DNA from: Alphaproteobacteria bacterium
Lineage (GTDB): Bacteria; Pseudomonadota; Alphaproteobacteria; Sphingomonadales; Sphingomonadaceae
DNA: 5,197 nucleotides
Reading direction: 5' to 3'
Assembly (NCBI GenBank): GCA_028293005.1
Contig: JAQGLH010000382.1
Span: 1-5,197 of the forward strand
This document shows positions 1-5,158 of this stretch, piece after piece; position 1 is the stretch's first letter; every line of letters begins with the position of its first letter. A program made the translations under genes and the position numbers. The notes beneath the pieces are model-generated. The model worked only from the letters and a program-made list of their open reading frames with translations. It did not search any database and was not told where the DNA came from.

Positions 1-869
1 ATCGCGCCGGCCTCCTGGTAACCGTAGTTCGCTTTGATATCGATCTCGGTATCGTCGCTCGGCGCGATCAACAGGCGGCCGAAGACGTAGGTCTTCTTGT
101 AACTGTCGATCGAGCTCGCATCGGTGCTGTTGCCCGGATAGACCTGCTGGTTGAGGTCCGAGCTCAGGAAGACGTTGCGAAAATGGCCATCGGAGCGCGA
201 ATGCTCGGCCTGGATCGTGAAACCGATCTGGTCGGTCAACGGGCCGCTCAACATCCCCGAGACCAGATAGGTATTGTCGTCGCCGGCCGTTGCGCGCAGC
301 TCGCCGCGCAGTACGTCCGACGGCTTGACCGTGGTGATCACGATCGCGCCCGCGGAAGCGTTGCGGCCGTAGAGCGCGCCCTGCGGGCCCTTGATGATCT
401 CGACCTGCGAGATCGCGCCCTGCGGCTGGGTGGTGGCGACGTTGTTGGTACGAAGCACGCCGTCGATCACCAGCGCGACGTTGTTTTCCGCGTCGCGCGC
501 GCCATTGAGGCCGCGAATGTTGATCGAAACGTCGCCGGGCTCGGTGGCCGCGGACTGGATCGTGACACCCGAGGTGAGGTTGACGAAGTCGGTCGCCATG
601 CGCGCGCCGGTCTGCTGAAGCGTCTCGGCGGTGAGCACGGAGACGGCGGCGGGCACGTCCTGCAGATTCTCATTCTGGCGGCGCGCCGTGACGATGATGT
701 CGCTGGGGCCGTCCGCGCCGGTGGCGGCTGCTGCCGGCGGCGCGTTTGCCTCGACTGCCGCTGGAGCAGGCGGCTGATCCGCCATCGCCGACGGCGCTGC
801 CTGTGCCAGCGCGGCGCCTGGAAGCAGCGCGGCCGAGGCCAGCAAGGAAACTCTAGAGATCTTTAGCAT
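1..869 (-). CDS. TonB-dependent outer-membrane receptor, N-terminal part (cut by window edge)
   Basis: This gene encodes an outer-membrane beta-barrel transporter that uses TonB/ExbBD energy to import siderophores, vitamins, sugars or aromatic and lipid-like compounds. My own minus-strand translation gives 289 uninterrupted codons before the left edge. Residues 1-22 (MLKISR... ALA) form a signal peptide with a likely cut at ALA|QA. Residues 23-55 are an Ala/Pro-rich linker. A TonB-box-like DIIVTARR lies at 57-64. The plug follows at about 68-180, with VALVIDGVLR at 131-140 and the plug-end signature GPQGALYGRNASAGAI at 161-176. Barrel strands begin near residue 188. The ATG at 869-867 was chosen because AGGAGG (885-880) lies 10 nt upstream. 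An ATG at 877-875 is in another frame and stops after four codons. Most of the barrel (family length is usually 700-1000 residues) is missing, so the ligand cannot be inferred. The family call is very secure. Confidence 0.95.
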   Translation of the reverse strand, partial: MLKISRVSLLASAALLPGAALAQAAPSAMADQPPAPAAVEANAPPAAAATGADGPSDIIVTARRQNENLQDVPAAVSVLTAETLQQTGARMATDFVNLTSGVTIQSAATEPGDVSINIRGLNGARDAENNVALVIDGVLRTNNVATTQPQGAISQVEIIKGPQGALYGRNASAGAIVITTVKPSDVLRGELRATAGDDNTYLVSGMLSGPLTDQIGFTIQAEHSRSDGHFRNVFLSSDLNQQVYPGNSTDASSIDSYKKTYVFGRLLIAPSDDTEIDIKANYGYQEAGA

Positions 870-899
870 CGCTTCATCCCCTCCTGTTGCCCGCCTTTA

Positions 900-920
900 C
901 GGCGCGCGTGGTGCGCGCCG
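900..920 (-). promoter_or_regulatory. GC hairpin in the receptor leader
   Basis: CGGCGCGC (900-907) pairs perfectly with GCGCGCCG (913-920) around a 5-nt loop. In the receptor mRNA it would lie about 15 nt upstream of the AGGAGG Shine-Dalgarno. It could stabilise the leader or modulate translation. No T-run follows on either strand, so it is not a typical intrinsic terminator. The pairing is seen directly; the role is inference. Confidence 0.4.
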
Positions 921-1020
921 ACGAGTCATGTCTGATGTTTCTATGAGCGGCGCCTCACCGCGTCTAATATTGTTCTTTTCTCATTTGATGTATTTTCAGT
1001 ATCGCTAACTGTCTTGCGGG
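921..1020 (-). promoter_or_regulatory. AT-rich promoter-like region upstream of the TonB receptor
   Basis: This is the only AT-rich stretch between the crotonase gene and the receptor, most marked at 963-1008. It is the natural place for the receptor promoter. On the minus strand it contains CAATATTAG (972-964), about 95 nt upstream of the receptor start. The same 9-mer occurs beside lysR at 3148-3156. A weak dyad, CAGT-N7-ACTG, lies at 997-1011. I could not find a convincing -35/-10 pair, so no transcription start is proposed. The promoter call rests on position and base composition. Confidence 0.4.
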
Positions 1021-1022
1021 AT

Positions 1023-1039
1023 GCAGCGAAGTCCGCTGC
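1023..1039 (-). terminator. Hairpin immediately after the crotonase stop codon; weak terminator candidate
   Basis: GCAGCG (1023-1028) pairs with CGCTGC (1034-1039) around a 5-nt loop. It starts one base beyond the crotonase TGA. No T-run follows on the minus strand, so intrinsic termination is doubtful. It may instead protect the mRNA 3' end, or the CoA operon may read through into the receptor gene. Confidence 0.3.
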
Positions 1040-1040
1040 T

Positions 1041-1841
1041 TCAGCGCCCGGTGAACACCGCCGGCCTCTTGTCGTGCATGGCGTCGAGCGCTTCGCGATG
1101 ATCGTCGGTGAGATGCGCGAGCACCTGATAGGCGGCCGACAGCGACATCACCTCGGGAAAGCTCTGCTCGATCCCGGCACGCATCAGCTTCTTGGTCAGG
1201 CGCAGCACCTGAGGCGGCTGTTCGCAGATCGAGGCGGCAAGCGCCTCGGCGGTCGCCATCAGCTCCGCATCGTCGACCACCTGCGTTACCAACCGGTACG
1301 CGAGCGCGGTCTCGGCATCGATCACCTTGCCGGTGAAGTAGAGCTCGGCGGCGCGATCCCAGCCGATGACTCGCGGCAACAACCAGGCGCCGCCATCGCC
1401 GGGAACGAGGCCGATCTTGAGGAACGTCGCGCCGAACTTCGCCGAAGCCGCCGCGATGCGGATGTCGGCAAGGCACGCCAGATCGTTGCCAAGCCCGATC
1501 GCGGCGCCGTTGATCGCGGCGATCACCGGCATCTCGAGGCTCCACAGCGCCTGCACGAGATGGTGGATGCCCTGCTCGTAAAGCGCCAGCAGCTGCTTGG
1601 GGTGCATGCTCGCCTGATGCGCCCATTCGCGCAATTGCTTGACGTCGCCGCCGGCGGAGAATGCCTTGCCGGCGCCGGTGAGAATCACGCAGCTGATGCT
1701 CTCGTCGGCGTTGAGCTCCGCGGCGCGGGCCAGAAAGTCGCCAGGATCGGAGCCGAAGCCCATCGCGTTGCGCTGGTCCGGCCGATCGAAGATGAGCTTC
1801 GCCACGCGGCCCGATTTCTCGAGCCGAAGCACGTTGGACAT
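1041..1841 (-). CDS. Crotonase-fold enoyl-CoA hydratase/isomerase family protein
   Basis: This is a probable cytoplasmic enzyme acting on an acyl-CoA thioester: hydration, isomerisation or a related enolate reaction. The 266-residue length is normal for the family. The first oxyanion-hole segment is AFSAGGD (60-66). The second is NGAAIGLGNDLACLAD (111-126). A PaaG-like stretch, KIGLVPGDGGAWLLPR, follows at 142-157. By hand alignment, the two catalytic glutamates of classical enoyl-CoA hydratase (Glu144 and Glu164 in the rat enzyme) correspond to Asp120 and Phe140 here, so ordinary crotonase hydration is uncertain. Asp149 may be the working acid/base. The ATG at 1841-1839 has GAGAGAGGAAC upstream with good spacing. 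The gene starts 14 bp after the CoA-transferase stop, and its ribosome-binding site overlaps that stop region, which indicates an operon. CaiD-, PaaG- or isomerase-like roles are all possible; the family is secure and the reaction is not. Confidence 0.93.
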   Translation of the reverse strand: MSNVLRLEKSGRVAKLIFDRPDQRNAMGFGSDPGDFLARAAELNADESISCVILTGAGKAFSAGGDVKQLREWAHQASMHPKQLLALYEQGIHHLVQALWSLEMPVIAAINGAAIGLGNDLACLADIRIAAASAKFGATFLKIGLVPGDGGAWLLPRVIGWDRAAELYFTGKVIDAETALAYRLVTQVVDDAELMATAEALAASICEQPPQVLRLTKKLMRAGIEQSFPEVMSLSAAYQVLAHLTDDHREALDAMHDKRPAVFTGR

Positions 1842-1855
1842 GACTGGTTCCTCTC

Positions 1856-3091
1856 TCAGAGCGTTGGCTGCGCCGCGACGGCGGGCTCCCGGGTTTCAAC
1901 CCAGCCATGCTGCCGCGCCGAGCCGTAAGCGAGGAGCGCGGCAATCTCGTCGGCCGCGAAGCCGGCTTCTTCGAGCACTTCGCTGGTATGCTCGCCCAGC
2001 CGCGGCGGCACCCGCACGCCCGGCCGGACGCCGTCGAACAGCAAGGGGACCCCCGGGAAGAGCAATGAGCCGAGCCCCGGATCGGAACGATGTTCGAAAA
2101 AGCCGGTCGCCTGAAGATGCGCGTCGCTCACCAGATCGTCGATCTTGAGCACCGGCGCCGCCGGGACCTCGAGCCTGGTGCAAAGCTCGAGCCATTCGCC
2201 GCTCGTCCGCGTCAGCAGGATCGCGGCGAGACGCTCGTAGAGCGCGTCGATGTTGCTTGTGCGCGACGCAATGTCGATGAACAACGGATCGTCGAGCATG
2301 TCGTCGGCACCGACTTCGCGGAAGAAATCGACCCAGTGACGGTCGGTGTACGGCATCATGCTGATATAGCCGTCTTCGGTTCGGAAAGGCCCGCGCGCCA
2401 CCGCAAGCGCGCGCGGATAGCCGGTCGGCCCGAGCGGCGGATCGAAGTGCGCGCCATAGAGATGCTCGACGAGGTTGAACGCGACCATCGTCTCGAACAT
2501 CGGAATCTCGACGAACCCGCCGACGCCGGTTCGCTCGCGCCCCGCCAGCGCCGCGAGGATGCCGATCGTGGCGACCAGGCCGCTGGTCTTGTCGGCGCTG
2601 ACGGTCGAGAAATATTTCGGCTGGCCGATCTGGCGCTGCATCAGATCGGCGTTGCCGCACATGCCCTGGATGATGTCATCGTAAGCGGGCTGGCCGCCAT
2701 AGGGCCCGTCCTGTCCGAAGCCGTGCAGCCCGGCGTAGATCAGGCGCGGGTTTCGCGCCATCAGCGCCTCGGGTGCGATGCCGAGCTTGTCGAGCTTCTG
2801 CGGCCGGACATTGTGCAGGAACACGTCGGCGCGATCGACCAGCCGCAGCAGCGCCGCGAGCCCGGCTGGATCGCGCAGATCGAGCACGATGCTGCGCTTG
2901 TTGCGATTGGTGCCGAGGAAGATCGCCGCCATGCCGGGCTCCGGCGTCGGCCCGGTGTGGCGCGTCGAATCCCCGGTCGGCGTTTCCACCTTGATGACGT
3001 CGGCTCCCAAATCCGCCAGCCATTGGGCAGCGTAAGGCGCCATCAGCACGGATCCGAGATCCAGTACCTTAATCCCCTCAAGAGGCAGCAT
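1856..3091 (-). CDS. CaiB/BaiF family class III CoA-transferase
   Basis: This enzyme is predicted to move CoA from a donor thioester to a carboxylic acid in the cytoplasm, activating the acid without ATP. The 411 residues fit the family. The N-terminal Rossmann-like segment runs LEGIKVLDLGSVLMAPYAAQ (4-23), followed by GADVIKVETP (29-38) and TNRNKRSIVLDLRDP (61-75). Asp167 in VSADKTSG (164-171) matches the catalytic aspartate of class III transferases (Asp169 in formyl-CoA transferase), which forms the acyl-enzyme anhydride. The C-terminal PRLGEHTSEVL (363-373) is also typical. The start ATG at 3091-3089 has GAGGA 11 nt upstream and aligns with the usual N-terminus. It is the first gene of a two-gene unit with the crotonase and is divergent from lysR, which probably controls it. 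Donor and acceptor are unknown. CaiB (carnitine), BaiF (bile acid), Frc and racemase members of the superfamily cannot be separated by eye, so no symbol is given. Confidence 0.95.
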   Translation of the reverse strand: MLPLEGIKVLDLGSVLMAPYAAQWLADLGADVIKVETPTGDSTRHTGPTPEPGMAAIFLGTNRNKRSIVLDLRDPAGLAALLRLVDRADVFLHNVRPQKLDKLGIAPEALMARNPRLIYAGLHGFGQDGPYGGQPAYDDIIQGMCGNADLMQRQIGQPKYFSTVSADKTSGLVATIGILAALAGRERTGVGGFVEIPMFETMVAFNLVEHLYGAHFDPPLGPTGYPRALAVARGPFRTEDGYISMMPYTDRHWVDFFREVGADDMLDDPLFIDIASRTSNIDALYERLAAILLTRTSGEWLELCTRLEVPAAPVLKIDDLVSDAHLQATGFFEHRSDPGLGSLLFPGVPLLFDGVRPGVRVPPRLGEHTSEVLEEAGFAADEIAALLAYGSARQHGWVETREPAVAAQPTL

Positions 3092-3111
3092 TTTTCAGTT
3101 GATCCTCATCC

Positions 3112-3127
3112 CTGGTCTCGGGACTAG
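3112..3127. promoter_or_regulatory. Weaker 16-bp dyad, possible secondary regulator site
   Basis: The pattern CTNGTCNCGNGACNAG is symmetric at six of eight pairs; the other two are G/T positions. Its centre is about 42-43 bp (roughly four helical turns) from the centre of the stronger palindrome. LysR tetramers often contact a recognition site and a second activation site on one DNA face. Sequence similarity between the two dyads is poor, so this may be coincidence. Confidence 0.25.
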
Positions 3128-3151
3128 GCAGGGCACTGAAGGTCGTCCAAT

Positions 3152-3172
3152 ATTAGTTTTCGGAAATCTAAT
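3152..3172. promoter_or_regulatory. Near-perfect 21-bp palindrome, candidate LysR operator
   Basis: Left arm ATTAGTTTTC, central G at 3162, right arm GAAATCTAAT: nine of ten base pairs are symmetric, the exception being 3157/3167. It lies 15 bp upstream of the lysR start in the divergent region, where LysR proteins usually bind. The outer half-sites are ATTAG and CTAAT separated by 11 bp. The symmetric positions at N11 spacing are G and C, not the textbook T-N11-A, though off-centre T-N11-A pairs exist inside. The palindrome is seen directly; the binding protein is inferred. Confidence 0.55.
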
Positions 3173-3187
3173 ACCGGAGAGATATCG

Positions 3188-4096
3188 ATGAAACTCGAAC
3201 AGGTCCGCCAGTTCGTGGCGCTGGCCGAGACGCTCAACTTCCATCGCGCGGCCGAACGGCTGAACATGGCGCAGCCGCCGTTGTCGATTTCGCTCGCCAA
3301 GCTGGAGGCGGAACTGGGCGCCAGGCTGTTCGATCGCACCCAGCGCCGGGTCGAGATCACCGAGGCGGGAGCCGCGGCCCTGATCGATGCGCGGCGGGTG
3401 CTGTTCCACGCCGAGCAGATGCGCCTGTCGATCCGCGAGACCGTCGCCGGGACCTCGGGCACCGTCCGCCTCGGCTTTGTCGGCACCGCGACTTACGCGC
3501 TGCTTCCGCGGCTGCTCAAGGAGTTCCGCCTGCTGTACCCCAAGGTCAGCCTGATGCTCGAGGAATCGTGGACCACCGATCTGCTCGAAAAGATCGACCG
3601 GCGGCAGCTCGATGTTGCGATCGTGCGCGTGCCCGTCCTCAATCCGACCGCCGCCCGGCTGGAAACCGTCGAGCACGACCGCTTCGTGGTTGCAGTCCCC
3701 GCATCGGGGCGCTTCGGCACGCGCACCAGCATCGACATCCGCGAGCTCAAGGACGAGCCGCTGATCGCTTATTCGCGCGCCAACGTGCCGAACTTGAGCG
3801 GGATGATCATGCTGATGTGCCACGAGGCCGGGTTCCAGCCGAACGTCGTGCAGGAGGCAATCCAGGCCCAGACCATTCTCTCGCTGGTCGAAAGCGGCAT
3901 CGGCATCGCCCTCGTGGCGAGCACGGTGAGCCGTTACTCGTCGGACAATATCCGCTTCCTGCCGATCACCGGCTCGCGGCATTCGGAAGGGCTCGGGTTG
4001 GCGATCGCGCTCCCGCCCGAGCAGACCAACCGCATCGCCGCCAACTTCCGCGACCTCGCCGTCCAGCTCCGCGACGAGCCGGCAGCCGCGGGTTGA
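3188..4096 (+). CDS. LysR-type transcriptional regulator
   Basis: This is a DNA-binding regulator that probably responds to a small-molecule intermediate of the neighbouring pathway. Its 302 residues match the family. The N-terminal winged helix-turn-helix covers about 1-60, with FHRAAERLNMAQPPLSISLA at 18-37 as the recognition region and LFDRTQRRVEITEAG (47-61) as the wing. A linker helix runs to about 88. A two-lobe periplasmic-binding-protein-like effector domain starts at GTVRLGFVG (91-99) and extends to about 295. The AQPPLS helix resembles the BenM/CatM/CbnR aromatic-catabolism branch, which hints at an aromatic or cyclic-acid inducer without proving it. The start has GGAGAG 6 nt upstream and gives the canonical MKLEQVRQFV beginning. 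The gene is divergent from the CoA-transferase/crotonase pair, which is the likely target, and convergent with the hydrolase gene. Confidence 0.95.
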   Translation: MKLEQVRQFVALAETLNFHRAAERLNMAQPPLSISLAKLEAELGARLFDRTQRRVEITEAGAAALIDARRVLFHAEQMRLSIRETVAGTSGTVRLGFVGTATYALLPRLLKEFRLLYPKVSLMLEESWTTDLLEKIDRRQLDVAIVRVPVLNPTAARLETVEHDRFVVAVPASGRFGTRTSIDIRELKDEPLIAYSRANVPNLSGMIMLMCHEAGFQPNVVQEAIQAQTILSLVESGIGIALVASTVSRYSSDNIRFLPITGSRHSEGLGLAIALPPEQTNRIAANFRDLAVQLRDEPAAAG

Positions 4097-4112
4097 GAGC
4101 GCAAACAAACCC

Positions 4113-4160
4113 CTCCACCGCTTGGCGGTCCGCACCCGAACTGTGGTGGAGCGGGCTTTT
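4113..4160. terminator. Probable bidirectional intrinsic terminator between convergent genes
   Basis: CTCCACCGC (4113-4121) pairs with GTGGTGGAG (4143-4151) as a 9-bp stem with one G-U pair. On the plus strand GCGGGC and then TTTT (4157-4160) follow, serving lysR. On the minus strand the stem is followed by GGGGTTTGTTTG, serving the hydrolase gene. A second possible stem, GTCCGC (4128-4133) with GCGGGC (4151-4156), sits directly before the TTTT. Its place between two converging stop codons supports the call. The T-tracts are short. Confidence 0.5.
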
Positions 4161-4183
4161 GTCCACCTCCCTTTAGAAACCGC

Positions 4184-5092
4184 TCAAAGATCCAGCTTGG
4201 GCTTCAGCCACGCAACGATCTTGGCGACCGCATCGTCGGCCTCGGGCGCCTTGCCGGCCATCAGCTGGAAGACGTGCTGCATTTCCGGATAGACCTGGAG
4301 CGTGACATCGACGCCGGCCTTGCGCGCGTTCGCCTCGAGGCGCTCGCTGTCGCCGAGCAAAGCTTCATGGCCGCCGACCTGGATCAAAATTGGCGGCAGG
4401 CCGGAGACGTCGGCGTAAAGCGGGCTTGCCAGCGGCCCCGCCGGATCCTGGCCGGCGCCCAGATACATGCTCGCCATGAACCGCACCGCGTCGGGCGCCA
4501 CGAACGCATCGACGTCGGCCTTGGTCTGCATCGTTTCCGCGGTCGGCTCCATGTCCAGCCACGGCGACAGCGGAACCGTCGCTGCCGGCATCGGATAGCC
4601 GAGCAGCTTGGCCAGCACCAACGTCGCGATCGAAAGATTACCCCCCGCGGAATCGCCGATGATGGCGATATGTTCGGGCTTGTAGCCCTTGGCGAGCAAG
4701 TCGGCGTAGGCGGCGACGCACTGGTTGAGGATGCCGGGATGCGGGTTGTCCGGCGTACGGTCGTAATCGACGATCGCCGCCTTGCAGCCCAGCGCCTTGG
4801 CGATGTGCGCGAACATCTTGCGATGCGATTCGACCGATCCGCAGACGAAGCCGCCGCCATGGAAGCAGAGCAGGACGCGCATCTTGTCGTCGAGGCCCTT
4901 TTCCATCGCGCGCAGGCAGCGCACGCCGCCGAGGTTGATCTCGGCATATTCCATGTTCTCGGGCTCTGTCGCCAATGCCCCCCAACCTTCGAACATCTCG
5001 CGGATCTGCGGCAACTCCATCGTGCCGGTGCCCATACGTGCGGTCCAGTCGCGGTACATATCCGTCAACGCCTGCGATTGCTGACTCGCCAT
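4184..5092 (-). CDS. Alpha/beta hydrolase, hormone-sensitive-lipase type (family IV esterase)
   Basis: This is a predicted cytoplasmic carboxylesterase or lipase acting on a soluble ester; no signal peptide is visible. Residue numbers count from the upstream ATG (303 residues). The oxyanion-hole motif HGGGF is at 79-83. The nucleophile elbow GDSAGG is at 148-152, with Ser149. His274 in MQHVF completes the triad. The acid position of family IV (usually Asp in a DPL-type motif) appears here as Glu244 in GGHEALLGDSERL (241-253), with Asp249 as an alternative. The usual DYRLAPE segment is altered to DYDRTPDNP (110-118). Two adjacent ATGs exist, at 5095 and 5092. The second was chosen because the AGGA of GAGAGAGGAAC lies 6 nt from it but only 3 nt from the first. 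The gene converges on lysR. It may release the acid handled by the CoA-transferase, but that link is inferred from proximity. Family call secure, substrate unknown. Confidence 0.93.
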   Translation of the reverse strand: MASQQSQALTDMYRDWTARMGTGTMELPQIREMFEGWGALATEPENMEYAEINLGGVRCLRAMEKGLDDKMRVLLCFHGGGFVCGSVESHRKMFAHIAKALGCKAAIVDYDRTPDNPHPGILNQCVAAYADLLAKGYKPEHIAIIGDSAGGNLSIATLVLAKLLGYPMPAATVPLSPWLDMEPTAETMQTKADVDAFVAPDAVRFMASMYLGAGQDPAGPLASPLYADVSGLPPILIQVGGHEALLGDSERLEANARKAGVDVTLQVYPEMQHVFQLMAGKAPEADDAVAKIVAWLKPKLDL

Positions 5093-5115
5093 CATCGTTC
5101 CTCTCTCATGTGGTT

Positions 5116-5149
5116 CGGCAGCGCATCGCCGACGGGCGAGGCGCTGCCG
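5116..5149 (-). promoter_or_regulatory. Strong intergenic hairpin upstream of the hydrolase gene
   Basis: CGGCAGCGC (5116-5124) pairs perfectly with GCGCTGCCG (5141-5149). After one A/G mismatch, TCGCC (5126-5130) pairs with GGCGA (5135-5139) around the tetraloop GACG. That gives 14 pairs in 34 nt. Neither side has a T-run, so it is not a standard intrinsic terminator. It could be an mRNA-processing or stability element between two co-transcribed genes, or a copy of a dispersed palindromic repeat. Confidence 0.5.
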
Positions 5150-5158
5150 CAGGCAGGA

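Larger units (their letters stand above)
3092..3187. promoter_or_regulatory. Divergent promoter region between the CoA-transferase gene and lysR
   Basis: These 96 bp carry both leaders. On the plus side GGAGAG (3176-3181) lies 6 nt before the lysR ATG. On the minus side GAGGA (3107-3103) serves the CoA-transferase. The lysR-proximal half is AT-rich and contains a strong palindrome; a weaker dyad lies nearer the CoA-transferase. A divergent lysR/target arrangement is the standard one for LysR autoregulation and activation. On the minus strand TAATAT (3155-3150) could be a -10 element, but no good -35 lies at the right distance, which would fit an activator-dependent promoter. Confidence 0.6.

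Noticed and set aside
183..866. 227-codon plus-strand frame opposite the receptor
   Set aside because: Arg/Gly/Ala-rich shadow of the receptor plug-domain coding sequence.
875..877. ATG closer to the AGGAGG as an alternative receptor start
   Set aside because: It is in a different frame and reaches TAA after four codons; the ATG at 869 gives the signal peptide.
940..1010. Sigma-70 promoter for the receptor
   Set aside because: TATTAG-like -10 candidates are present, but no acceptable -35 lies 16-18 bp away, so no specific promoter boxes are claimed.
1014..1928. 304-codon plus-strand open frame antisense to the crotonase
   Set aside because: Arg/His/Gly/Ala-rich composition with no recognisable motif, lying wholly over a well-supported gene. 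It is a GC-rich codon shadow.
964..1944. 326-codon minus-strand frame overlapping the crotonase in another phase
   Set aside because: Extremely Arg/Ser/Ala-rich, no domain signature, and it conflicts with the conserved crotonase frame.
2090..3127. 345-codon plus-strand frame antisense to the CoA-transferase
   Set aside because: No family motif, low-complexity charged composition, and the opposite strand carries a complete CaiB/BaiF protein.
3095..4135. 346-codon minus-strand frame antisense to lysR
   Set aside because: It covers the whole regulator and the promoter palindrome, with no domain features. The LysR protein on the plus strand is complete and canonical.
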